From Callorhinus ursinus (Eukaryota > Chordata > Mammalia > Carnivora > Otariidae): a stretch of DNA of 64,000 bases. The stretch covers positions 1 through 64,000 of the forward strand of contig NW_020312967.1 in the NCBI RefSeq assembly GCF_003265705.1, read 5' to 3'. The notes under the pieces are model-generated. The model was not told where the DNA came from. It did no database searches and was given only the letters and a program-made list of their open reading frames with translations. Numbering within the stretch: the stretch's first letter is position 1; the number at the start of each line of letters is the position of its first letter. Made by a program: the position numbers and the translations under genes. Below, in pieces: positions 1 to 11,828 of the stretch.

Positions 1-594
1 GAAATGAGATCTCTGGGGTCTCAATGCAACTTTTATCAAATGTCTGGGTGCATCAATTTGCCCTCCTGCCAACACTTGCAAAATTAGCCCTTGAATCAGC
101 AGGAATGATGGTGATGCATAATGTTTCAGAATAATGGACACCTTATGTTCTCAAGGTTCTATTCTTAGAAAGTCAGAAAAGGGCGTGGGAAGAGTAAGTG
201 CAGTCCAGCCAGAGGGAACATGAGCAAACCTAGAACATATATAAAAATACATGTCTGGTCACGCTAAAGCACGGTACGTGCCTGAGGATGAGAGTAGCAA
301 AAAATTGGGCTGAAAAAGTAGAAGGGGAATCAACGGTGGAAGACTTTAAGTGACAGTTTAAGGAAACTTGAACTTTGTACTGAGGGCAGTGGGAAGCTTC
401 ATAACCAGAAGAATGGCATACTCTGTTTCAGAAAGATGACTGGCAAAAGAGAAACTAGTTGAGAGTTCATGAAGAAATATGCCAGTTAATCACGGTATCA
501 CATAAGACCCCCCTGCAGATGAGAGCCAACCAGATGAATTCTGGCTTGCTTAATTTTAATTTTAATTTATTGGCTTATATTTCTCTGCAATATA
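1..594. other. Unique sequence, nothing recognised
   Basis: AT-rich non-coding DNA with stops in all frames. I see no repeat family, exon or RNA gene in it. Confidence 0.5.
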
Positions 595-780
595 GGAGTA
601 GATCCGGGTTCTGACTCACTATCCCTTGGTTCTGCTTTCTCAGTGTTGACTCATTCCCAAGCCGCTTCTCTTGTGGTCCCAAGATGGCATCCAGCCAGGA
701 AAAACAGACAATTGTTGCCCCAGTGTTCTCAACTAAAGTCCCAATATTCAGGTGAATGGCACCAGCTCAGGTCATAAGAA
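595..780 (+). repeat. Decayed interspersed repeat, unnamed family, copy 1
   Basis: The block reads ggttctgctttctcagtg, a pyrimidine stretch, then gtggtcccaagatggcatcc. This resembles the middle of an old mammalian repeat that seems to recur at about 17.6 and 23.65 kb. I recognise the pattern (tctgctttc, then tggtggcaagatggc) but cannot name the family with confidence. Confidence 0.4.
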
Positions 781-834
781 CACTCCTGAGATAATTACCG
801 GTAACTGGAGAATACTACTGGCCTGGTCTTAGCC

Positions 835-905
835 AGTACACTCAAAGTGTGGTCCATGGACTAGCACTTGTTTCCACATGGTTATTAGCTTCTGCAACAA
901 GTGTA
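835..905 (+). mobile_element. Possible hAT-Charlie MITE fragment
   Basis: Starts ccagtacactcaaagtgtgg and continues with a decayed match to the head of MER5A-type elements (cagtggttctcaaagtgtgg, then tccatggac). Only the first third is recognisable, so this is a weak call. Confidence 0.35.
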
Positions 906-2724
906 GACATTGAGGATGATAGACACTTCTATTACAATCTGACAGAGTAATTGAGTCTAATAATTAAAACTGAGACTTGTATTTTGTTTGTCATTGTTTT
1001 TTGTGTCATTTTATTAAGTGATTCATTTGTACTGCATTTTGTGCAAGTATCAGCCCACGGTGGATGGGGGAGTGGGAGAGGAAGCAAACTGGTCCTTCAC
1101 CACAGAAAGTCTGAGAAACGAATGTCCATGCTCCACTGTGGAGTCTGGGAGTGAGTCAGCATTCTGGAAGCACACTGGGAGACTTTGGGAAGATCTTTCC
1201 CTCATGCCATGAGAGGGGGCAAAAGTAAAAGTCCACTATAATTGTGAGACTTAATTTGGAGAAGGAGAAGGAAGGATACTCCCAGAATTACTTCAGCTCT
1301 TTCATTTTCTCATGCTTTCTTCCACATTGACCTGCCCTTATTCAGAGTCCCTGAGTAAGAATTTACTCTGCATAAGCTCTGGATATGGCCATTTTTATAG
1401 GCTAAACATTACATATACATTCACCTACCCTCCCCATTGGAACTTTGATGACTAGAATCAAAGCATGTGAATGGCCCTCCTAACCCATTAAGAGAAAAAC
1501 AACTTTGAGCAAGACTAGCACAAGGTAATTACTAAGCTGAGCCGAATTCATTTGCCATGCTCTTGGCACTGAGGTATGGAAACTCCAGAGCCCTGTAAGA
1601 GGTCTAAAGGGAAAAAAAAGTTCAAGACAAATTTCAGTGATCTCAGCTTCTCATTAAAAATACATTTTAGAAAATTGTTTTAGGTTAACTTGCTAGGGCA
1701 GTTGTATGGCGAGAAAAAGTGTGCAGCAATTTGGCAAACTGCAGCTTTCATTTCTCTTTTAAAATAAAATGGAAACAATAAAAATACAATTAAAAATAAA
1801 ATTTAAAAAAACATAATCTGAAAGAGAATTTTGATTCTTTTTTTAATTAAAGCTCTGCAATTAAAGTTTTGCTGGAGAGCAACCTGTGTTCTTCATCTCC
1901 CTGTCCACAAAGGGCTAATACAGGTCCAGCATTTGAGATGTCTGCTACACTCAGAGCAGGAAATGGCTGTGGAGAACCTTCTAGTCTGGCTTTCTCATTT
2001 TACAAATTGGAAACTGAGGTCATGGCAGGTTTACTTCTTCTCTCCTTAGTCCTCTCTTTCATTCATGTGTGTGCATTTGTGTATGTGAGTGCGTGGATGT
2101 ATATGTGTATTTTCTCTCAGAAGGCTTGGAAACTTGGAGTCTGCACAGTTTTAACATAATTCAGACACTCAATATGGGACTTCTTTCTTTCCAGGGTCCT
2201 AACTTACCTTCTAGTATGAAGGTGGGGGGTTCAATAAGAACCAAATTTTATCCTGTGCTGCCTCAAAATGTGCAATTTTTGCCTAAGTAAACTTTACAAA
2301 CAATAGAAATTTTTTTGTGTGAAAATCTAATGGAAATCTAGTGCATGCCTTCATTCCATCTGCAATAAAATAAACTGAATGTAATGTTCCTTCATGACCC
2401 AAGCTTAGTCTAATAAAAAGCTGTGGTACTCCAGAGGAGCAGGTGTATTCCAGGATATAGACACAAAGGCACACTGGCCCCAAAAGCTACCATCATTTAA
2501 AAAAAAAAAAAAAATCCATCACTTACAATTTAGTGGATTACTTCTTTTTCATATAAATGTAGTGGTTGTTTATCAACTACATACACAGTGCAAAACCAAC
2601 CTATGACAGAATGACCTTTTAGCAGGGCACAGGACTACTCTTAAGGGTTAATGCAGTTTAGGTCAGCCCTGGGGTGGGGGGGTGAGGGAGGGAACTGTAA
2701 GGAGGAAATGGAACAGAACTCATG
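906..2724. other. Unique sequence, nothing recognised
   Basis: Mostly AT-rich DNA. An A/T-rich patch lies at about 1750-1815 and a TG-rich stretch at about 2060-2115. No convincing exon is present, and the short open frames here lack any domain signal. Confidence 0.45.
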
Positions 2725-2925
2725 TGTGGCGGGTACTTAATATGTGCCCCAAACTTTCACTCATTTCATTTCTTAACTATCCTGTGAAGGAAGAAATATT
2801 TTTCTCATTTTACAGATAACAGAACTGAAGCCCCAAAAGACTAAATAACTTGCCCCAGGCCACAGAGCAAAAAGCTAAAAAGTGAGGCTATGACCCAAGC
2901 TTGCTGTGGTTCCAGGCTTGCATCT
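2725..2925 (-). mobile_element. MIR SINE, antisense
   Basis: Shows the reverse complement of the MIR core: cattttacagataac, then gaactgaagcccc, aataacttgcccc, ggccacagagc and gaggctatgacccaagc. The order of these blocks is the usual one for MIR on the minus strand. Heavily decayed, as expected for this old tRNA-derived family. Confidence 0.75.
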
Positions 2926-3010
2926 TCCCTCCGCACCATGCTGTCCGAGACAGCAGAGTCCCTGGGCCTTGGTCCTTGATGCTTCTCCATTATGTTTTTG
3001 TGATATAACA

Positions 3011-3465
3011 AATGGTTATGTTTTGTGATAGAACAAACCAGCCTAAAACTTCCTGGCTTAAAACAATGGCCATTTTATTTGCTCACAATTCTGTAATCTG
3101 GGCCGGGCTCAGCCAGATGACTCTTCTGTTGACCTTGCCAATGGTCGCTCTATGGATTTCGGTCAGCAGGGGCCTGGGCTTGGCTGGGCACTGAATAGCT
3201 GGGCTTTTCTCCCATGGCCTCTCGACAAAGTGCCAGCAGAGTAACAGAATCCTTATAAAGCAGATCGGGACTCAGAGCCCAGAAGCAGAACTTCTTAAGT
3301 CTTCCTATATAGACATAAGAAGGTGTACAGCATCACTCCACCACTTCTAGTCAGTCAGAATGAGTCACGGGCCCTATTCCAATTCAAAGAGCGAGGACTA
3401 CACAAGGGCAAATACAGGGAGATGTGATCACTGGGGGCCAGCAGTGTAATGGGTCACCATCAACG
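3011..3465 (-). mobile_element. MLT1-class (ERVL-MaLR) solo LTR, antisense
   Basis: Begins with aaccagcctaaaacttcctggc followed by ttaaaacaatggccatttta, the reverse of the LTR 3' end (ttgttttaagccactaagttt). It ends with gatcactgggggccagcag, the reverse of the LTR 5' start. Length near 450 bases suits this LTR class. No internal retroviral genes are beside it, so it is a solo LTR. Confidence 0.7.
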
Positions 3466-4849
3466 CTGAAGTTTCCTGTGTTTTCTGTTTCTTATACTTT
3501 TATGTCCAGTTTTTCTCTCTTCTCCTGTAAGTTTCTCCACCTGTTCCTACCAGTTCTCAGTTTCCCTGCATTGTAACTGGCCTTCCTTAGTCCGCTGCAG
3601 AGGATTCCTTTCCTTCACATCTGGGAACTGACTGATCACATCATGTCAACTCTGTTCTACAGGTCGTCCATCTTTGCAGCTCAGGTGTTCTATTGTTGGA
3701 GAGTCCTTTGCTTTTTGGTTGCTGTTTTGCTTTGCTCTTGCACCCAGCCCCAAAGCTAGAAGAATAGTTTAAAGGAAAAAAGACTTCCCTGAATCGAGAA
3801 GCAACTTAAGTGGATACACTTCAATGCTTTGCCCTTATAAATAAAATCTAGAACTTGTGATCTTTAGTTTTACCTGCAAGAAGGCAAGATGTCCGGTTCA
3901 ATGGCCAAGTCAACAAATTGATGTTTACCATGTTTTACATGCCTTAAATTTCAAATCTCAGCCATCATTCACCAGGGCAGAGAAAGAAGAGAGGGCTGCA
4001 GGAGTCAGATAATTCCCAGCATTACAATTCTGGTTCACAGCAGTTTGCTTCTTACCTATGGCCAAGATGAGATCAGATTACATTTCCATTGAATCATTCA
4101 ACCTGTCTGATCACTGCTTTCTGCTGTCAGGAGAGATTCAAGAGTACCAAGAATTAACCAGAGCCAGGAGAACAGGCTGTTCAGATACTACCAGCATGAG
4201 AAGGGCAAAGGAAATGAGAAAAAGAAATTTTAAAACACCCCAGGTGAAGATCCTTGCAGAAGGGATCATGGGTTTCCATTTGAAGTCCTGGGGAATTAAT
4301 ATGAAAGTTAAAAGTTGAAATGTGAATTACCCTTCAAGAGTTTCTAAATTCTTTCACTGACAATATTTATCATTGTTTCTTTAATTCTGCTCCCTGAGGC
4401 CAGTCTTTGGATCCTTGATTGTTGGATTACACCTAGACCAGACATTTAGGTGCAAAAATGAAAGGAATTAAATTCAATTTGGCTATTTATACGTCTAAAT
4501 TGCTCAAGTTAAGGGGGCAATGGAGATAAAATGTCTTCATTATTATTTTAGATTAATTCATTGACTGAAATCTGATCTGTGCTCTATAGTCACAAACATC
4601 AAAAGTTGATTGAAAATGTGCATAAATTCATACAGAATGAATTATACCCGAATTCATTATAAACCTCATAATGACTTACACAAAATCCAATTAACATTCT
4701 ATGAAACTTCTGGAGAATTTGAGTAGATTCTGATGTTCTCAGGAAGAAAAATAAGTTTATCACAGAAAACCTTGAAGAAAGCATATGAGATGGGACTAGC
4801 CACACTACATATTTAAATATAAGGCCATATCATATCATTAAAGTAATTT
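3466..4849. other. Unique sequence, nothing recognised
   Basis: Non-coding by appearance. An 86-codon open frame at 4058-4318 has no recognisable domain and no splice context that I can support. Confidence 0.4.
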
Positions 4850-5560
4850 AATACTGAAAGAAACAATGTATAGATACAGAACACAGACCAGAGCTAGTCC
4901 AGAAATTGATTTGGATCCATATAAGAATTTGCTAGAAAATAAAAATGACATCACCAAAAAGGAACTTGTACATGAGTAACTGAGTAGGAATTTAAGGAAA
5001 ATAAAATTAGTCTAGATGCATCCCTCATAGGGTACAAAAAAATAAGCCCCAGATACATCAAAAAGTTAAATATTTAAAGTTATCTTTTTCCAAATGCCCA
5101 AACAAGGTGTTAGACCTGTGAATTTAAGACCCAGGATGAGGGGCGCCAGGGTGGCTCAAGTCATGATCCCGGGGTCATGAGCATCTTGCCTTCAGCTCAG
5201 GTCATGATCCCCGGGTCCTGGGATCGAGTCCCACATGGGGTTCCATGCTCAGTGGGGAGCCTGCTTCTCCCTCTCCCTCTGCTCTCTCTCTCTCTTTCAG
5301 ATAAATAAATAAATAAATAAAAAAAAAAAAAAAAAAAAAAATACCAAAAAAAAAAAAAAAACCAGATGACTTTCTGAGCTTAAAATCCTTTTAAGAAATC
5401 ATAAAGGAAAAGACCCAACTACTAAGATTACATAAAATTTAAAACTTCTATTTGTTGGGGGGGAAAAAAAGGCACAAACAACTACTTTTTAAAAAGCAGA
5501 CTGGGAAAATTACATTTGCGAAATTTGGCAAAAAGTTAGCATCTTTAGAAAAGGCATGAT
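4850..5560 (+). mobile_element. Old L1 ORF2 3' fragment, split by a SINE
   Basis: Blocks match the C-terminal ORF2 region in order: gagctagtccagaaattgat, then tacaaaaaaataagccccag followed by atacatcaaaaagttaaa, and beyond the SINE cataaaggaaaagaccc, attacataaaatttaaaactt, and actgggaaaattacatttgc. It is full of stops and frameshifts, so it is a dead L1M-age copy. The SINE at 5139-5356 interrupts it. Confidence 0.7.
5139..5356 (+). mobile_element. SINEC-type SINE with internal duplication
   Basis: Head ggggcgccagggtggctca, body ctgcttctccctctccctct and an aaataaataaataa tail followed by a long A tract. The usual tRNA A-box part is missing. In its place the segment gctcaagtcatgatcccggg (5154-5173) is an extra copy of gctcaggtcatgatccccgg (5195-5214). 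Imperfect flanking copies of cccaggatga and accagatga could be the target-site duplication. Confidence 0.9.
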
Positions 5561-5675
5561 TTTACTACTATAACAGGAGAGAACATTTTCATATTTATTA
5601 TTTGTTGGTGAATATTTTCTGTCCATGGCCTTTGTTCAAGGCAGCAGAATTAATCTCCTTAAAACCCCATTTTCT

Positions 5676-5868
5676 GGGGCGCCTGGGTGGCTCAGTCGTT
5701 AAGCGTCTGCCTTCGGCTCAGGTCATGATCCCAGGGTCCTGGGATCGAGTCCCACATCAGGCTCCCTGCTCGGCGGGGAGCCTGCTTCTCCCTCTCCCTC
5801 TCCCCCTGCTTGTTCCCTCTCTCTCTCTCTGTCAAATAAACAAATAAATAAAATCTTTATAAAAAAAA
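5676..5868 (+). mobile_element. SINEC-type SINE, near full length
   Basis: Complete order: ggggcgcctgggtggctcag, ttaagcgtctgccttcgg (A-box region), gggatcgagtccc (B-box), ctcggcggggagcctgcttc, CT tract, and an aaataaataaaatctttat tail. The flanks aaaccccattt and aaaaccattt look like a decayed target-site duplication. Confidence 0.93.
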
Positions 5869-6068
5869 CCATTTCCTTATGACATTTCCTTGTGACAAGA
5901 GTATAGCAATTCGGTCACTTACCATTCTCTGACCTCAGCCATTTTAGTACATATATACTCGACATATCCCTATACCAACTGCACGCAAAATTTATTTAAT
6001 AATTTTCTTTAAATCAACTCTCTTTCACTTAAATAAACTTTGTTCTAGCCAATAATTTCTGTGACATC
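5869..6068. other. Short unique spacer
   Basis: No repeat or exon recognised. AT-rich with no open frame of note. Confidence 0.4.
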
Positions 6069-6349
6069 ATTGTTAGATGTTAAAATTTAAATCAGTAAAC
6101 CTTGAGCAAAGCAAATGATCTGACCCTCCACAATGTGGGTGAGCCTCATCCAACCTGGTGAAGGACTTGAGAGAAAAGAATGAGGTCCCCTGAAGAAGGA
6201 ATTCTGCCTCCGGACTGCTGTAGGATTCAAGATTGCAACATCAGCTCCTGCTACAATTTCCAGCCTGATCACCTGCCCTGCAGATTTTGAACTTGCCAAC
6301 TTCCACACTCACAAGAGCTGACTCCTTAAAAAAAATGCCCACCCTTACC

Positions 6350-6384
<35 letters not shown>

Positions 6385-6430
6385 CTCTCTATCCTATTGG
6401 TTCTGTTTCTCTGGAGAACCCTAATACCCT
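6069..6430 (+). mobile_element. LTR-like interspersed repeat with internal TG tract
   Basis: Contains the familiar blocks aatgtgggtgagcctcatcc, ctgcagattttgaacttgcc, and the end motif tcctattggttctgtttctc followed by tggagaaccctaata. These are the hallmarks of a widespread mammalian repeat whose A-rich or CT-rich centre often expands into a microsatellite, here (TG)n at 6352-6382. I cannot name the subfamily. Confidence 0.55.
6352..6382 (+). repeat. (TG)n microsatellite
   Basis: About 15 uninterrupted TG units inside the surrounding interspersed repeat. Likely length-variable. Confidence 0.97.
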
Positions 6431-6665
6431 TACCAGCCTTCGGAAGCACTGACTTTCCAAATTGCATTCAAATGTCTTGGCCTAGATGCCCATGCTTACC
6501 TCAATCTAGCTCTTCCTTCTGATTCCATGTCCATTTCATGTGACTTCGCAGTGTGTACTCCTCGTTACTAAAGCTGGTCACCTCAAATCTTTATTTGTGC
6601 TCCGCATTCTGCCGAGAATGCCTTGCTTTGCCTGCCAGTCCTTCCCCGTTCCTACCTTTGGGGCC
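6431..6665 (+). mobile_element. Possible L2 LINE 3' fragment
   Basis: Pyrimidine-rich text with aatgccttgctttgcctgcc and ccatgtccatttcatgtg resembles the non-coding 3' part of L2. Decay is heavy and the match is partial. Confidence 0.4.
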
Positions 6666-7684
6666 TGGATACATTTCCACATGAGGAGCTGAGGAAGAAA
6701 ATAAAAGGCGGAATGAGATCCTTGCACCTAGAAATATGCAAAACCAGCTTTGGCAAGTAAGGTTTCATCTTGTGTGCCAATTCTGACCAATTGGTGGCAG
6801 TTACTTGGAACGTTTTAGGAAGGATTCGGAGGCTGTGTCTGTCAGAAAGCATTCAGGGATCTATTAGGGATGTCTGACAGTAGAAGGGCCAGGGTGGTAA
6901 TAAACTTCCTACGTAACTGCCACCTCTGGCTTGGTTATTAAAGGAAACTGGCCAAGAGTATTTTCCTGGGCCCTTTCCAATTGCCTATTCAAACAAGGTA
7001 TTAGATCTATAAATTTTTTTTTACAAAAACTAATCTACATTTACATATGTAGAGGAAGTCAACAAGAGCAACAAAGGAAGGAGTACAGAGAACAGGCTAC
7101 ATTTGCCTCCCAAACATCTCCTTTTTCACAGAGTACCGAATGTTAAGACAGAATATGCCTGCTGGGGCGAGTGCTTTTGGGAATACAAACAACCCAAGAT
7201 GTCAGTTTAGCTATTCCTTGATCATGCTGCCCAGCAGCTGAATACTGGGACCTCCTCATAAATGCCTTTGCCCCAGTTCTCTTGAGGCAGCAAAAGTTGC
7301 ATTGGTCCCTCCCCCACATCCCTGCCTTCCCATCCCTGAATTGCTGAAATGAGAACAGGAGCAACCCTGTTCAGCACACCAAGATCAGAGTAATCGATAC
7401 AGATCTTCCTGAAAGTGAACCCAAAACTGTCCTAGTAGAAAATCACCCTATGCCTGGTTTTCAGTGGCTCTTTCCCATAGTCTTTAAGGTTGGGGTGGGG
7501 GAAGCATGATTATTTATGCAGCTGCATTAGGTTACTTTCATTCATTCTGGACTTGAGCACTTCTTTACAACAGGACAGTGTCATAGGCACTAAAGATACA
7601 AAGAGAAATCGTATTTGGTCTCTGCTTTCAGGGAGCTCCTAGCATAACTGATAGTCAAAGAATATTCAGAAACATTATCTTAGA
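6666..7684. other. Unique sequence, nothing firm
   Basis: Near 7540-7670 text such as acttgagcacttctttac, gtgtcataggcactaaag and tttcagggagctcctag hints at a very old LINE-type repeat. Nothing else is recognised. Confidence 0.35.
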
Positions 7685-7898
7685 CCAAGGTCAGCAAACT
7701 TTTTCTGTAAGATAATAAATGTTTTCAGCACTGCAGGTCATGTGTTCCCTGTTGCGACTGCTCAACAGTGCTCAGTTGTAATACAAAAACAGTCATAGAC
7801 AGTACTTAAATAGATCGTCATGGCTATGTTCCAATAAAAATTTGTCTACAGAAAAAGGCTGCTGGCCAGATTTGGCCTTTAGTTTGCTAATCACTGCC
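7685..7898 (+). mobile_element. hAT-Charlie MITE (MER20/MER5 group)
   Basis: Reads ggtcagcaaactttttctgt, then gttgcgactgctcaacag, aaaacagtcatagacagta, catggctatgttccaataaa and ggccagatttggccttta, ending tttgctaatcactg. This order is the full-length non-autonomous element of about 215 bases. It has no transposase and is an immobile fossil. Confidence 0.85.
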
Positions 7899-9544
7899 TC
7901 AGACTTATTGGGCAAATTAGGACCTGAGATGAACATCTCTCAGAGGAAAGGGTAAAAAAAAAAAAAAGTGGATCCATTTTTGGTTAGTGTGGTTGCTTGA
8001 GTAATCAGAACCTTATTCCTTGATGGTGATTCTTAAAAATTTATTAAAACTCCAAATAAGATCTATGGCATCTCCTGTGAATATGTGAAGAAAATAAAGC
8101 AGTTACATTTAATAACTTAAGAATGGCTTTATTCACTTAAAAATATTTTTAATTCAAGATTTGCCATAGTCGTAATTCATTTAATGAGGTACAATTGCCA
8201 AACATGAAAATGATGTTGTAGAAATCCACAGGGCAGAGTGGAGAAAGCCCTAAAGGGAAATAAGAAGAGTGAATGTGCGTGGTGGAAATGTGTCCCCATC
8301 ATGCACAGAGTTCTCAATTTTTCAAATCATCATGGAATATTCTGGAAAAACCACCCTTGCCCCAAAACATCAACAAAGGTTTCCTTTCTCGTTTGAGTTC
8401 CTCCCTCCCCCCACCCACAGCAACTAGAAATTAATTGAGCAATGGGGCAAATAAAGAAGTCTGGAAAAAATCTGAGGGAAGATCAGAAAGTACACTTAAT
8501 ATTAGAACACTGATGTTCTAATGAAATCCTGGCCTTACAAAAGAACTTGTTTCTAAGAAGTTGATTTGAGAACTCCATTGAATCACAAAGGCTTTGGGTA
8601 GATGATGCCACCAGCTCAGCTAGTATGACAAAGCAACTCATCTCCCAAAGTCCATCGCACTTTTCCTCATTGATATCATTAAACTTCATAGTGTCCAAAA
8701 GATTAGGAAGAAAAGTACTCTTTGTTTTACTGTGAAACCAACGTCCAGACAGATTCAGCTTCGGTCAGTGGCACGATCACCGCCATTATTCACAAAACGA
8801 CTTCCGTTTCTAGAGGCGACCACAGAAGCAAAACTGAGGAAGTAGACTTCGTTTTCACATCACTGATGCCCCTGCTCTCCCCTGATACATAATTCCCTTT
8901 ATATTTAAATCCCCATCAAACTATCCCAAAGATGTCTGCTGATAAATATTAATATACTTTTTACTCCCAATTAGGTATTTATCTACATTTTCAAAAAGGA
9001 CTCTTTTAAAGTCCAAAGCATCATTACAGCTCTAGCACTGATTCTTAATGGCAAAACCCCAAGCATCATCAGTAATAAAATGACTTTATTAAGCAAGGGA
9101 AACAGGTTCTTCTCAAACTAATGCTGACTAGTTTCCTGCGCACTTACGAAACGGTCTTCGTGGATTAAGACTGTAGTGGGTAACTGGCTGTCCATTCACC
9201 ATATCAAACATGTTTCTCCCAATTTAAACACAAATGTTATGTCATTTTAAGCTATCCAGTGGATCCAGTTAACTAAATTTCTTTCTAAGTGTGGTTACAA
9301 AAAGCCTCAACTCTCAAGATTGTGAAATAAAACAAGAAACACACATCTCTTGGTCACCCACTCTATTTATTGTATGGTGCCAGAGGCTAGGAACACTAAG
9401 AAATGTAAGACAGGATTCCTCTCCTGAAGTAGTCCGCATGGTCAAAACAAAAATAAATAGTAAAACAAATCACCATTTGATAGGTATAAATCCCTACAAA
9501 ACTGCAATTATACACGTGCCAAACTACTCAGGTTTCTTTTTACT
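7899..9544. other. Unique sequence with one CpG-dense patch
   Basis: No repeat family recognised over most of this stretch. A 110-base patch at 8742-8851 keeps eight CpGs in otherwise CpG-poor DNA. A short A tract lies near 7960. Confidence 0.4.
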
Positions 9545-10045
9545 GGTTTCCCACTGCATTTAGAATAAAGACACAACTTCTCAACAGGGCTGATGAAAAC
9601 TCTTAACCTCTAGGTGACAGTCTTTTCTCAGGCTGTGGGTCCACTTGCTCTCTCTGCTCCACACATACCATCCATCCTTCAGTCCCTTGTTCTTACCATA
9701 CTCTCTCCCACCCCAGGGCCTTTAAACAGGCTTTTTTCCTGAGCCTGAAAGGTTCTTCACTCTGCTTTCTCCCTGGATAATTCCTTTTCATTATCAGCAC
9801 TTAGATCAGTTTTCACCCCCCACCCCCCATTATGTTCTTTCATTGCCCCCATATGCCTACCCTTGGTATTTTTCATTGTAGCAAATCGTCTATTCATTTC
9901 ATAATTACTGTATTAATAGATTTCTCTCACTTCAAAGCTCCATGAAGGCGAGGATGATGTATATTTTTAGCTTATCACTGAATCACTTATGCTTAGCATA
10001 TAATAGGGGTCCAACAGATATTTGTCTGAATAAATGGGTAAACAA
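9545..10045 (+). mobile_element. L2 LINE 3' end
   Basis: Follows the L2 3' order: gaataaagacacaacttctc, tctccacacataccatcc-like text, ccccagggcctttaaacagg, then aagctccatgaaggcgagg and gcttagcatataatagggg, ending aacagatatttgtctgaata. Non-coding remnant only. Confidence 0.75.
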
Positions 10046-10440
10046 ATAAATGAACATCTGGACTTAGATAAATAAACTAATCCATATTTTTTATTTGATA
10101 ATAATCATTTAATATATAATTATTAAAGCCTAAAGTTCACTCAGCAAATACTTATAAAATTCCTACTCTGTACCTGGCACTCTGCTAGACACTGGAATGT
10201 AAATATGAAGACACTGTCCCTCTCCAAGCTGCCTACTGAGAGAGACAAAAGTAAACAGATCATTACAACCTAACATACGTTACAGGTAAGAGAAATCCAG
10301 CATGTCATGAGAACACAGAGACAAGAAATAACTCTGCCTAAGGAAGCTGAGGAAGACTCCTAAGGAAGTGACATCTGAGCTCTTGAAGAAGAAACAGAAA
10401 GAAGTGCAATGGCAAACTAGTGAGAGAAGGCATTCTATGC
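10046..10440. other. Old repeat hints only
   Basis: The text cactcagcaaatacttataa, acctggcactctgctagaca and ctccaagctgcctactgag resembles a widespread ancient mammalian repeat, but I cannot assign a family. No coding signal. Confidence 0.35.
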
Positions 10441-10639
10441 AGAAAATGGAACATGAGGGGTGCCTGGGTGGCTCAGTTGGTTATGCATCCAACTCTTGAT
10501 TTGGGCTCAGGGTTGTGAAATCAAGCCCTGGGGTGAGCTCTGCACTGGGCGTGGAGCCTGCTTGAGATTTTCTCTCTCCCTCTCCCTCTGCCCCTCACCC
10601 CCACCCCAAAAAAAGAAAAAAAAAGAAAATGGAACATGA
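10441..10639 (+). mobile_element. SINEC-type SINE with exact 16-bp TSD
   Basis: The SINE body is 10457-10623. The flanks agaaaatggaacatga are identical at 10441-10456 and 10624-10639, which fixes the insertion boundaries. The body has the older form (ccaactcttgatttgggctc, ctgcttgagattttctctct) and a pure A tail with two G interruptions. Confidence 0.95.
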
Positions 10640-10958
10640 AAAAGGTCAAAAGATTTGAAGAGGTTGAGATAGGCATGGAAAGGCAAATCATTTGGTACCA
10701 CTGTGACTGCAATGTATGGAATGGGAATGACTTGAATTCAGCTGGAGACTCCAGGCTGAGGTCCAGTGACAAGCATGAGAATCTGAGCTAAGAACAACCT
10801 GCCCAAGTGGGACTGAATGAAAGTTGGTGGCACGTACAGAACAGAGGTTGGAAAAAGACTAAGAGAGAGAAAGATACCTCCATGGGAACAATGGGGGATA
10901 TTTGGGAATCAGGGACCTCCTGACTGGAATTGCCTTTTCAAAATCACACTTCCTAGGG
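10640..10958. other. Unique spacer
   Basis: Nothing recognised. Confidence 0.35.
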
Positions 10959-11133
10959 CAGTGTTTCCCACACTTCCCTAACGATAACAGTCACATAGCT
11001 ATTAAAATATGTATTCTAAGGACCTATCCCAACCCCTCTGAATCAGCAGCCCCAAAGGAAAAGACTGGAAATCTGAACATTGAGCTAACACCTCAGGTCA
11101 ATCTTATTATCCGGGAAGCTTGAGAAACTTCTA
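10959..11133 (+). mobile_element. hAT-Charlie MITE (MER5A-like), decayed
   Basis: Bounded by cagtgtttcccacacttcc and gaagcttgagaaacttct, which correspond to the terminal inverted repeats of MER5A-type elements. The internal aacccctctgaatcagcag matches the family centre. No coding capacity. Confidence 0.6.
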
Positions 11134-11828
11134 TTCCACCTTCAAGTAAGGCTCACCACTTTTTTCCCTAGCACTGTCCATTGGCCTATCAGGGGTGTGG
11201 CTGTCCAAGAAAATATCAATGCCAATTAACAACAAAATGACCCTTATTTCCAATTTAACAATAAAATATGACTGCGTTGGCACAGGAAAAATACAAGTAT
11301 AGTCACTATCTTATTAGGAGAATCGCACAGTCTCCTGAAGAAAAAGTTCAATTATGCACAAAAGACAGAGAAACTAGACTCTCTGCAGGAGGAAGAAAGC
11401 CCCTGAACTTCTCCCATTAGTGCAATGGCTGTGGGTGATGTCTTGGGTCTCCAAATTCATTTGCTTCTCCCCAAGTGACTAACAAATCACCAGTTGAGGC
11501 CTGAAGAGTTGTGCAACCAACTGCAGAACAACTCAAGTTCTTTCAACATTTAGTTTGTTCAGCTTTTCACCAACAGAGGATGGAGAAAAGATACTTACTA
11601 CATAGCACAGCCTTGTCGGAGTTTATCACACCCCTATAGCAGAAAACAAAATAAAAACAAAACGTTTTCTATGCTATTGAGGTATCAGTGTTGAGAATAT
11701 GAGGCGGCCATACTGTAATCATTTGGATGCCAGCCCTTCATCTAGCCCCACACTTCCTGTGGCGAGCTGGGTCACCGCTTGACTACGACTGCAGATATAA
11801 ATGGACACTTGGGGGTTGCATGTTTCTT
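11134..11828. other. Unique sequence, nothing recognised
   Basis: No repeat or exon signal found. Confidence 0.4.

Noticed and set aside
3011..3465. Possible endogenous retrovirus with genes
   Set aside because: Only LTR-type sequence is present here and at 14.5, 28.3 and 55.8 kb; no gag, pol or env remnant was seen beside any of them.
5676..5760. tRNA-like heads of the SINEs as tRNA genes
   Set aside because: They carry A/B-box-like text but sit in a SINE body with CT tract and A-rich tail, and do not form an intact tRNA.
5602..5847. 81-codon open frame
   Set aside because: Most of it is the SINE body read in frame.
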